From positions 1,873,005 through 1,937,004 of the forward strand of contig VFFE01007486.1 of assembly GCA_008921705.1 (NCBI GenBank): DNA of 64,000 nucleotides, written 5' to 3'. The position numbers were made by a program, and so were the translations under genes. The notes below the pieces were generated by a model, which had not been told where the DNA came from, did not search any database, and saw only the letters and a program-made list of their open reading frames with translations. Within the stretch, counting starts at the first letter, position 1. Each line of letters begins with the position of its first letter. This document shows positions 53,195 to 64,000 of this stretch, piece after piece. The stretch is from Burhinus oedicnemus. Lineage: Eukaryota > Chordata > Aves > Charadriiformes > Burhinidae.

Positions 53195-56100
53195 CCTGCA
53201 TATAACTTCCTCTGTATTTTCTCCGCCCCCCGCCCATAATAGTAGGGACACTAATTAATTTTTTTCCTGATGACATGGTTAGAAGTTCAGGATTTGTTTC
53301 AATTATACCAAAAAAAAAAATCCCCAGAAAGTTCCTGTCATATGGTCTATGTGTATAATTTGCTAGCAAAGCCATATGCCAAGAAGGTATTATAGATTCT
53401 TGTAAATGGTTCTCAGGATAGCTTACCTTTACAGGGAGTAGGAGGAGTATCACATCTTTCCTGTGATAAATTACAAAGCAAAACTAAAAGAACTATAAAG
53501 AAAACTAAAGAACAAATACTAAAAGCAATCCACATGGTGTCACCTTGCTGAGAGCACAAGTGGTTTTGAAAAACTTCAGCAGCATAATTTCAAATATTGA
53601 ACAAAGCTGTAAATGTTAAATCAACTTAATTATTGCAGAAATATATTCATTTCTAATTTGCATTAGTATGCAAATAAATCAAGCCTTCCCCCCCCCCCGG
53701 CAACCCTTTTCACATGTTAATTTCTAGTTTGCCCTTGGGCTCCTTTGCCTTAGGAAGGACTGGAATCTTGCATTTTATTTTAAATCCAGAATACCAACAT
53801 TAAAATGCCTTATCCATCCAATTGCAGTGAGTACTTAAAGTTACAGAGAGAAGAAATATTCCATATTATTTACAGAAAATGTAGCATCTTGCAAGAAAAT
53901 ATCTTACTTTTTTTGAACAAAGGAAACTGAAAATATATTAAATAAACAATTATTTAGTCCATTACCTACTTCCTTCCTTCCACCACACTTTTCTCTTATC
54001 TATGTCCTCTTACTCTATTTCCCCTGCACTAAGAAGGAAAAGATTAGCAGATCAATGCAGAAGAGTGGAAGCACTTTTAGTAAACTAAAATAATTGTGCC
54101 ATATCCACTCTTATTTTAAAGAGATGCTGAGATTTTGGTCATGATAACTTTGCTACTCCTCCCAAATTGGTTGCATAAGTCTAATGTAACTGCAAAACTG
54201 CCAAATTACCGCATGCCTAAACTGCTGCCATCAAAACAAAGCACCCCCAACAGACAGAACCACACAAGCACCAACAAACCAGCCTTTGTCCTCACACATC
54301 TGCTTCACTGTCATCCACCCTGCCACACAGAATCCATCACAGCTCCAGAGCTGGCAATCCGTCAGCATTTAAAGGTAAAATAACCAGTCTGGTAAGGGAA
54401 GGGGTGGGAGGGAAGAGATAAATCACCCACAGGCTTACACCTGTGATCTAAGTCCTCTTCTGCAGGTGGTGGTGTACCCCAGGGGGCTGACATCTAATTA
54501 GGCGCTCTGCTCATTTAGTGAGGGAGTTCTAGTGAAACAAGATTTGCTAATTTAGCTAAATTATACTTTTAAAATGCTATGTGTTCTCAAAGGAATAAAA
54601 TGGAGACCAGAAGTCACTTACTGGGCCTTCAGGAAGGAAAGGCCACACACATGCAAAAAATGGACTTTTAGTTCTAACATAAGTTATACTTCACGTGTGA
54701 GGAAGATTGGTCTAACCTAAGAGAACCTGAAAACCTCTTTCAGAGCAGTGAGGAATCTACAGCATTAAAAAAAGACACGCTAAGTCAGGCTAAAGGAGAA
54801 CTTCAGTGAATTACACTGTGAAAATATTCAAATATTCATTTAGTTCAATTATCTTTACAATATGTTTCATGATAATGTATAATAAAGGAATGGTAGCTAT
54901 AGCATGATTTTCAATTGAATTTCAAAGAAATGTATAAAAAATATAAATATTAGCATATCAAATTTTTTGAAAGAGAAATGGGGCCATTAAGAGGTCAAAT
55001 CCTATTTCATTATTTCTGGTTCAGTTCAGACCAGGGGTAAACTACAGTTAACATGAAACATTACTCACTGACCAATGCAAAATGAGTTGTTGGTCTCAGG
55101 CCAGGTCCTAACAGCCAGATACGTACCGCACAAAACCATCTGTATTAATTGCTCCCCTGGGCCTTGATCTTGCAGATGTCTGCACAGTTTCATGCACATG
55201 AGCAGCATCACTGACTCAAAGACTTTCTGGTTTTGGCCTTGTATTCATGGGAACATCTCATATTCATGCAGACCAGTACATGTGTAAGCATTTGCAGTGT
55301 CAGAATACAGGCTAACAGCCTTGGAAGAATTGTCAGAAATGGAAGGAAAATAAAAATTAAACCATCCATTCACCTATTTGTGTGGGACACCTAATTCTTA
55401 ATGGATTAGCACCGACGAGCCTGTGTCTGGCTGCGTGTCAGCAGCCTGCCAGTGCACTGTCCCTGTTCTGTAGATAAAATGCGGAGGACCTCTTTACGCT
55501 TTAAAACCAGATGATATAAATTCTTATTTTTATAAAAAAGAAAAACTTATAAAACTATAACTAATTTTATGGGTAGAAAGGTGACATTTAAAAAAGTGAA
55601 TTGCTCAATGCATGTTTCAATGCTTGACCTCACCACACTCTCACCACACTTCCCTTTCCAAGACATGTGCCAGAAGCATTTACCATTTCATTAGCTCATA
55701 GAGACTGTAATAATGATGCCTCTTATCAAAGTCAGGTTGGCCAATAAATGAAAACTCCACACATATGTATGACTAATGATTAACGTCCGTTATAGCAATG
55801 AACAGATTGCATTGCTCTGTGCAAGCCACAGGAACAAAAGGACCATTTTGTCACCGTATCCGTATGTACACAAACAGATAAAAGTCCACATAAAAGATCC
55901 TCAGGAGACCATAACATATTCTGCTACAACTGCTCCGCTTTTTTAGTTTATAGAAAGTCAGCTAGATCATACCTATTACAAGCTATGGGCAAACCAGAGA
56001 TGGTTGTGCCTTGCTAGTGCTACAGCAACAGCATTACTGCCAGATTTTATTTTTTGTTTTTTTCCTTCTGCATACGGACATCTCTTACACAAATTACAAC

Positions 56101-56517
56101 AATGTACCCCAAAAATGAAAGAATGATTTTAAAAAAGAACCTTACCTCTTACACAGCTCTGAAAAAGCTGTAAAGCCATAATTTTTTCATGGATACATTT
56201 CTTACAAGTCATACACATTTACATTAACAGTTTGCTTGTCAGATTCTCATCTCCTGTGACAGAGAGAAAGCCAGCTTTTTGAAGTCTATCCAGCAGAGCA
56301 TAAAAAATTCTTTTCTTAAAATTTTATCTCTATTTTAAGAGTACCTGAAAGAAGAATTTGCAAAATCAGTGATATTACATGATTTGAATGTTTTAACATG
56401 ACTACCTCATCTAGAGGTGCCCAGATACACTCTTCTGTAGTTTCTGAATCTGTCGATGACTTCTTACTTTACATGTATCCAAGCCATATGTGATATAGCC
56501 ATGCAAGTATTAAAAAA
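53195..56517. other. Non-coding stretch, no gene seen
   Basis: AT-rich DNA without recognised genes. An 11-base C run lies at 53688-53698. The segment at about 55680-55860 is repeat-free with CCAATAAATG and ACTAATGATTAAC motifs and may be conserved non-coding DNA. Confidence 0.45.
53688..53698. repeat. C11 homopolymer
   Basis: Uninterrupted C run whose exact length may be a sequencing estimate. Confidence 0.85.
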
Positions 56518-57262
56518 ACCAGCCGTATGGGGTCAGACTAAAGGTTCATTTAGCCTATAACCTGTCCTTGAGGCTGAAGAGGGATGAAAAGGTAAAACAT
56601 GGTGGTAATTCCCCAATGCATCCACCTATTTTCCAGAGTCCTGCAGCAAAGGACCTCCTCAACTACAAAAAGTAGATTTGTAAACAGCTTGTAAATCAGA
56701 CTACAGGCTATGAAATTTCATCCTGATGCACTTCTATAAAGGTTTCTTACTGGAATAAATCACTTTGAGGTTGTAAATGCCATCTTAGACCACTGCAACA
56801 TGTCTGTACCTGAGAGCATAAAGTCAGAACAGCTTAAAGGTGGGCAAACCTGTCCTTCTGAAATCTCAGTGTAAATTTACTCCATATAAATGACTCCTGA
56901 TGGATTTTTCTTCTATGAATGTGTTGAATTGCTTCTGTACCTGTGTAAACTTTTGGCATCCCTAAAAATCTATAGCTGTGATTTTCTCAGAGTGGTTTCT
57001 ACTTTGTGACGAAACACCTCTTTCTATTTGTTTTGAACTTGTCACTTGATAATTTCATTTTGTAGTTATAGTGAATAATCACTACTTCCCTATTTATTAT
57101 TACCATCTTACTCATAATTTATATACCTCTATTACCCAGCTGTCTCCTCTTGCTGAGGCTAAGGAGTCCTACCCTGCTTAGTTGCTCCTCATATATCTTT
57201 CAACACCCTCATTGCTCTTCTCTTCACCCTTTCTATTTAATATATGAATCTGTTAAATATGT
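56518..57262 (-). mobile_element. Ancient CR1/L3-type LINE relic, minus strand
   Basis: The left edge, CCAGCCGTATGGGGTCAGAC followed by TAAAGGTTCATTTAGCC, is the reverse complement of the classic 3' end of old CR1/L3-like LINEs of turtles, crocodilians and birds. Further right come, in order, CTATGAATGTGTTGAATTGC (about 56913), CCTCTTTCTATTTGTTTTGAAC (about 57018), ATTTATATACCTCTATTACCC (about 57118), CTCTTGCTGAGGCTAAGGAGTCC (about 57147), TGCTCCTCATAT (about 57183) and CATTGCTCTTCTCTTCACCC (about 57211). These match that family's layout. The middle is badly decayed. The assignment is from memory of the family pattern. Confidence 0.85.
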
Positions 57263-60200
57263 ATTTTAGTTGGTGGCACATTACTGATTTTAATTATTGA
57301 CTCATTGCATCTATGATTTTGACCTTTGAATTTTCTCTACTTCTCAGCGAGAGAAGCAATGTTACGTTGTATGTTTATATATTCAGATTAGGATGAGTAT
57401 AAAAACTTTGTAACCTCAAGAGCAAAAAATCAAAACCTGTAGAGATTAACTCGGATGAACTGCATAGCATGAGTCATGCTGCAATGAAAAAAGATCAGAT
57501 GATGCACGTGCTTCTTTCCTAGACGCAAAAATAAGTCTCACATCTTAATCACATGATAATTTATGATTCAGTTTTGAGTAGAAGCTTGTGGTTTTCTTCT
57601 TCCACACTTTGTACATTTTCACAGCATTTTGCTGACTGTAGCAGAAAATCTGGTTATCCCTTGTGAGGCAGACACATTACACAAACCACCAACTGAAGAA
57701 ACAAATAATTTGGTTAAGCTTCACTTTTGATTGAATTTAGAGAAATAATTTGTTATTTTGAGGACTCAGCTGTCTGGCTCATCTTCAGCATCCTTACTGA
57801 CTCTTAAACATGCTGTGCCTTGGAACCTGGTCCGTGGGGTCCATCGTCCCACTAAAGAAGCACAGAATAGCACAATACAATAACACATTAATGGAAGTAC
57901 AGAACATGGTATTTACATGGCATGTTCTCAGGCAAAATATTTCAAGTTTGCTGGTATATCAAATATCTAATTGCTGAAACAAGTGGTTTTTTCCCCTGTG
58001 ATGGCAATATATTTAAAGAATATTCATAAAACACCATAAATATTACAAGTGATAAAAATAGCAATAATAACAATGATATCATTCGTTATGAACATCTTTA
58101 TTGGAAGAAGTCATTTTAGAAAAGACAGATATGGGGAAGGTCAATGTTAGCAAGAGAAAAAATAGGATGTTTGAAATTACTGAAAAAAGTCATCAAAAAT
58201 TGGTGAATCTGTGGTTCTTCTGTATTCTATTGGAGATTGGCCATTGGCTTGTACAGGGTCATTCATCCAGTGAAACTTATCAAAACTTGAGAAATGCATA
58301 AAACATCCATTCCATTGCATGAGAGCTTTGGAATTTCAGAGGACGGGTTTATCCTCCTTCAAGCTGTTCTGGTTTTATGCCCTCAGGGACAGATAGGTTA
58401 CAGTGATCTAAGATGGCATTTGCAATATCAAAGTGATTTACTCCAGTAAGAAACCTTTAGAAGTACATCAGTACACAATTTCATAGCCTTTAGTTTGAGT
58501 TATAGCTTCATCTAAATCAAAGACAAAATAAAATCCACAGAAATGGGATAAAACCTAACCTGAAACCAAGCAATTTCTGTTTATTGAACATAAAAAGAGC
58601 ACACGTTTATTAGGAGACTCAACACAAAGTGCAATCACTGTTCATGCGCCTTCAATATAACACTTTCTCATAACGTTCCTTTAGCGATGCAAACCCACAT
58701 TTTTAAATGTCTTTTTTGACAAGGGCTCTTTCATGTGAGCAGCCTCTTACTATCTGCTAACTTAATATCAGCAAACTTGTACCATATTTTACCAACACCT
58801 TTACTGATTGCCATAATTCAGCTTGGCAGTGTGATGCCTTGTTGTCTCATTCCCTATCAAACAAAACTAAAAAGATCTCTGGTGGCAATTGCCTCATGGA
58901 ACTTGTTTAATCTCCCTGTTCTCTGTCTCTCATCTGTTAAAGTATTTTCTTCAGTAGAAGACTGACTTGCCAGCTAGTAGCATAATCACAATATAAATGA
59001 ATATTTGATGCCAAGCATTAATTTGGGAGATCATTAGTAGAAACTGCAAATAATAGTGAAACCAAGCAACTGGGTGTCCTGGGAAATTACATACAATATT
59101 AGACAGAAATAGAACATAAACAGTTAAAATATAATTCTTTCCACATAGTGGATAATTTATCAAGGGTTACACTTGGAAACCATGTTTTCAGCAAAATCTT
59201 TGGGCATATTCTTACCATATGTAACTACAATATACCTATTACTAGGAGAAATCAAACAGAAAAAAATCAGTATTTTCTCTTTTTCATGTTTTTCTATTTC
59301 GCACACTTTGCAATACAGTGTGAAATTGCCTCTGTACAGTTTTGCTGATGGCTGACCACATTTTCTGTTTAAACATTTGACTGGCAACATTAATTAATTA
59401 GGAATATAATTTACTATTTCATTAGGATAGATCCTAAAAATCTTCATCATGGGTTGGTCCCTTCTGTTCTAATCATGGTATCCTCACTCATACAGAGCTC
59501 AAAAAATGTATGTACACGATCTTCTCCAGTTTCTGAATAAGACCATTTATACATAATGGAAACTGATGTGTTACATAGCATTTTACCTCTATTTTAATTT
59601 CCATTAGAAGAAGGCCTTCGTAACAAATTGTAAAACACATTTCCATAATCCCATGCACTTATGTTCAGGCCCAGCTTTGTTATATCTGATCTAGTTAACT
59701 GTTCAAGAATTGCTAAGCAAGGGCTTCAATATCAGACCGTGATTTGTGTGTTTCCTGTGTTCATAGTGCATGGCCATAGGTAAAAGGTAACCTATGTGCC
59801 TGATGCTTTGATACTCTCAGTCTGAAGATAAATTGATGAAGATTAAGTAACTGTAAATTATAAACAAATAAAGAGGAAGAAATGGAAGTAGTCTGGCAGG
59901 AAAGCGGAATGAGGAGGCAAAAAAATTTAGCAGCAATAAGACTTTCCCCTAAAAGACTGAATGTTGATGCATGTTGTATCTCTCTTATTGCTTTTCTATT
60001 GCACTTAGGTAAAGTAAAAGCACTGAATAATATGTGGGTTAGTATGAGTCAGAATCATACAGGGAACTTTGAGATAGGCAGCATTAAGACAGGGGAGCAG
60101 GGTGTGAGTGAGTGCTAATTCTGCCCCCTGACCTGGAATACAGCATAGCTTCATTTCTATAGCAGTGTATCTGGGTTGCAACTAACCAGTCCAAAGACAC

Positions 60201-63200
60201 AAACAAAGCCATCCTACTGATGATCCTGATGAATTCCAGCAGAATTTACTAGATCAGGCACAGTACAATATGAACAATATGAATGATACTTGGGCATATT
60301 AAGCTGAGGCAAAGCTACTAAATAAAGGAAAGAGCGGAAGTGGTGAGAATGTAAAACACTGGTATTCCCTACAGCACTTCATGAACCAGAGGCTCTGTGC
60401 GTTGGGAGCTTGATCACTGCATAAGCACCTGCTTACGCACAGTGCGCTTCCCTTTCGTGAATCGTAACTCTGAGGACATTTCCCCACAGTGCAGAGCAAC
60501 CCACTTAACAAGTGCACTTTCTAGAATTAACTGAAAAAGTAAAAATTATCTTAATCAACTACAGGAATCAAAATGATAGTGGTCTGAATACCAGCAAGAC
60601 ACTCTTTCTTTCTGTTTAGTCACTTTTCGGTCCCATCTAGGGACTCTAGGCACATTCCAACAGCTAAAACCAAAGACAGCAGCTACGTGTCTAACTTCCC
60701 AGCAAAAATAAACTCAAGCCCACAAAATAACCTCTTCCTCTACATATTGAATTTGTCCATTCTTCCCTCTAGAAAACCTCACCTCAAGGTGGCAGGGCTC
60801 TGAGAGTATTCCCAGCCCTGGGGACTTGGCTGCTCAGGCTCAGGTCCTATTTAGACACAGTGCTGCTGGTGACCATAGAGAGAGATCATCCAGACAGGCT
60901 GTGGGGATGCCCCTGACACACTGGCTGGCATGTCAGCCTGGCCTTGGCCCATCCCTGTCCCCACAGCCCTGCCCAGCCATCCAGGGGCTGTGGCTGCCCC
61001 TGGTTACTGTCTCTGGACCTCTTCCTGTCAAATTATTTCTGGAAAGCCTGTTATTGAAAGCACAATGGAATTACCTCATCTGAATAAATGAACAGAATGA
61101 GGGTTTGTTCAAGTGGGAAAAAAACAGAGGGTGAATATTAAAGGATTAAGACAATTGTCTCAGGTGATGGGAGACAGTGGAGCCAGAGCCGTTGTCCTAC
61201 CACAGGAGCAGAGAAAGGGTGAGGACCCTAACCAATTCAGTGCTGTGAGCTGGATGTCAGACTAGGGCACCAGAACTGTCAGTCACCTACTAAGCGTGGA
61301 AAACTTACAAGTCTACATTAAAAATGTATTTTAAAAGACAGCATTGAAGATGGTTGAATGACTCGGGTTTTAAGCATTTAAGAGACTGGACTTTTTTTCC
61401 ATCAGGAAGGTGAGATTTCATGTGCGCTGGCTGTTGGATGAACAAGGAAAATCTGCTTCATGCATCTTAAAAGCATAAGTGGAAAGAGCATTTCTAGTGT
61501 ATGAGCCAAAGTTCCCATCACACATTTTAACTTAATCGTGATAATATTACAGAGATGGTACCTTCCTGTAACTATGCAATTGTCTAGAGAATTGTTTGAA
61601 ATAAAGCAAATTCTTGAAATGATCACATCATTGTAGATAAATGGGTGCTGAGTTAGTCACTTATTAGGAATAACAATTTATACTGGCAATGCCGATGTAC
61701 CAGCAGATAATGAGTTCAGGCAGTATTGATTCCCTGTTTGCTCCTAAGTGGAAATAGTGCCCCTCTTGACAGCTCTGTACATCTGCTGTCCTCTTGCAGT
61801 GTAGGACCACAGGTAGGGCTGAAATCCAGCCACAGGATACCTAGCCATGCAACTGGTAAGGGGTAAGAAAGAAGGGGCTGTATCTTCCATAAGGCTGAGG
61901 AAAGCCATAGCTCTAAACTATTTTCAATATTTTGAAGTGAAACCCCTTGTGTTTTCATTCACTGGTATTTCTGAACTGTTCAGAGCTGTGGAGGCCATTA
62001 TGATGCACCTTAATGTTCCCTGAAGCATAGCTTCAGTACAACTTCTGACAAGAATTGACTATTATCTAGATATCCTCAGGAGGCGAATACCACGATGTCC
62101 ATTCTGTGAGAGTTTCAGTTGATATTTAGGTCATCTAAGTCCATTACCTAAGTAGCTTCTGCTTCAGGAGGTGCATTCAATCTCTCTCAAGGAACGAATC
62201 TCCAGTTCAATCAATAGGATCGTTACATTTGCATCATTCTTCATTGTTAGGTTCATGCTGCTTGTAGTTGATAAAAGGTGAAATAACTGGTAGCAGCCAA
62301 ACGTGAGTAAATAAATACAGAACAAATCTGAGCTGGCAGCCACATGTACATTTAATTGACAGGTATTGATTTACGATTGCTAGTAGGCTTTAAAACGTTG
62401 TCCAAAGCTATAAAGAGGCTACGAAGAAAAGTGTTATCTTTACACATGTTACATAGTTTACTTTTTGTTACGCAAAAGCAAACATAATCAAGTTTAAACA
62501 ACTTATGGGTGGATACTTAGAGAATACATTGTTTATTAAGCCTTAAAAGCTTGCAGAAACAAAGAATAAAAGAAAGATAAATTCTCCATCTAAGTTCAGT
62601 CTGAAGTATTAGTAACTAGAAGCCACCAAAAATGCTGAGCTGGAAGAAGACTCGCAAATGCTAATTGATACCACTGATGGGACACAGCACTTCTTGAGGA
62701 TTCTCTGTCTGTAGAAATTGCCCTAACCCTGGGCAGCAGAAGTACAGTGCTATTGCTCAGTCCGCCTTACACAGGGCAGCTGGCAGAGTTAGTGAACGCA
62801 AAGGGGAAGGACTAGATTGTCATAAAAAGATAAGACTGTAGACTCTTTATTATTAAAAGTCTACATACAAGCTTGAAAGACAAAAACCTGACTCAGCCTT
62901 ATATCCTGCATCAACATCTCCAAGTTAAAAAACAAACTTCAGCTTGTGATCTGAATCTCCCCCTGCTTGCTTAGCTTTTCTTCAGATCTTTAAACCAAAG
63001 TTAAACTTTGAATACAAAAAGTGCCTAGAAAATCAGTCAGATCCAAAAGAAGACTTAGGCTTCATAATGCACTTTGCATCCAGAACCATGAGGGCCCCCT
63101 TAGCGGCACCTGCTGCAGCTCTGAGGGATGCCTGGTGCTCACCAGATACCAGTCACTGCAGTCCTACACAAACGCCAAACTACCCTTCTTGGGAGTTCAG

Positions 63201-64000
63201 CATCCATCCTTCTTTGTAAGCCTTAGGGAAACCTAGAAATTTAACACAATAACTTAAACCTAACACTAGGTGCATGCACAGCACAGCTGGCACTCAGCTG
63301 CAGAACTGAACCTTTCCTAAAATACTGTTGTAGTTGCTTTATTTTTAAAACATGGTTTAAAACAGTATTCTTCCCACTGCTAGGTAATAAGCTTCAGTGA
63401 GATTGAAACCATTCCAATGGGATCTTAAAACATCTCAGTTTCTTGATCTAGACTCCAGTGAGCCAAACAATAGCTTCTCTTTGCTAGGTCAGAATGGAAA
63501 ATAGCTGTCCTTCTGAGCTGAAGACCTTTTCCTGACACTGTAGTGGTTTTGGTCCCTGGTCAAAGATGCTTAAATGAAACAAACCACTTAGTATACCTTT
63601 ACATCTCTTTCTCCTGAAACTTGCTTATTGATCTGTTTTGGGGAGCAATGGCATATGGTCTTTCCTCTGATCCTCGACCCATGAGGCAGCTAATTACCAG
63701 AAGTGGATTTAAATTGGGCTTCTTTCAAAGGCCTTCTGACTCTCTAACTTGAAAAATCCTTATCAGTGGCTGGGAATCTCTTTCACACATTATGACAAAT
63801 GTCCTAACTCAAGGAGGTTGAAATAACCTTTCCCATACACTCAGATTTCACTCTCCAAACCATAAGTGTGGCTACTCTCAAAACATATTTAGTAGATCAC
63901 ATACTAGTGCCTGAAATCATGTATTTATCTTTTCTTCTAAGCCTCATACTCCTCTGTACATTCTAGTAGCCATCAGTTACACACTACCTACAACCTCTGT
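57263..64000. other. Non-coding stretch to window end, no gene seen
   Basis: AT-rich DNA with no exon or RNA gene recognised. A more GC-rich patch at about 60780-61030 carries an 85-codon + frame (60826-61083) rich in Pro, Leu and Gln, with no domain. It may be an old repeat that I cannot place. The remaining short frames are spread over both strands as expected by chance. Confidence 0.45.

Noticed and set aside
1..64000. tRNA, rRNA, CRISPR, prokaryotic or viral coding regions
   Set aside because: None was seen on reading. The sequence has eukaryotic AT-rich non-coding character with avian retroelements, and no retroviral internal genes accompany the LTRs.

Overview
The window is AT-rich vertebrate nuclear DNA and almost certainly avian. 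It holds 5'-truncated CR1 LINEs ending in bird-type tails built on ATTCTATGATTCT, and two solo LTRs of kinds common in bird genomes. It also holds two very old LINE relics of a type shared with turtles and crocodilians, and one CpG island. The CR1 subfamily, whose 3' UTR contains a GGTTTAGTG motif, points to a non-galliform bird, but I hold this loosely. There are no operons, prokaryotic genes or CRISPR arrays, and I recognise no tRNA or rRNA gene.

Layout. Positions 1-26460 are mostly unique AT-rich DNA. They contain a CR1 copy (about 3104-3694), a 672-base assembly gap (6725-7396), a 76/75-bp tandem duplication (8709-8859), a GC-rich pocket (about 9560-9975), a small CpG-bearing pocket (about 12400-12570) and an ancient LINE relic on the + strand (about 13560-14290). 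A CpG island at about 26490-27265, broken by a 20-base gap, is the only strong promoter-like feature. It carries consensus-quality splice donors on both strands, so it probably holds a non-coding first exon, but the gene cannot be named from this window.

The right half contains an old reverse-strand CR1 (about 28638-29010), a second CR1 of the first copy's subfamily (about 33010-33866), a solo LTR with an intact 5-bp target-site duplication (36453-37171) and a possible third LTR (about 41170-41753). It also contains a possible terminal exon on the minus strand (44434-44633), a second solo LTR (52649-53194) and an ancient reverse-strand LINE relic (about 56518-57262). Between these lie long stretches without open genes. 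Some are rich in TAATTA-type motifs and read like conserved non-coding DNA, but that needs an alignment to test.

I see no convincing host protein-coding exon that I can assign to a known gene. The window looks like a large intron or intergenic region beside one CpG-island promoter. The short open reading frames are what chance gives in AT-rich DNA, or lie in CR1 or the CpG island. I found no undescribed system. The most useful leads are the CpG-island promoter, the possible exon near 44.5 kb, the possible LTR near 41.2-41.75 kb and the TAATTA-rich blocks.
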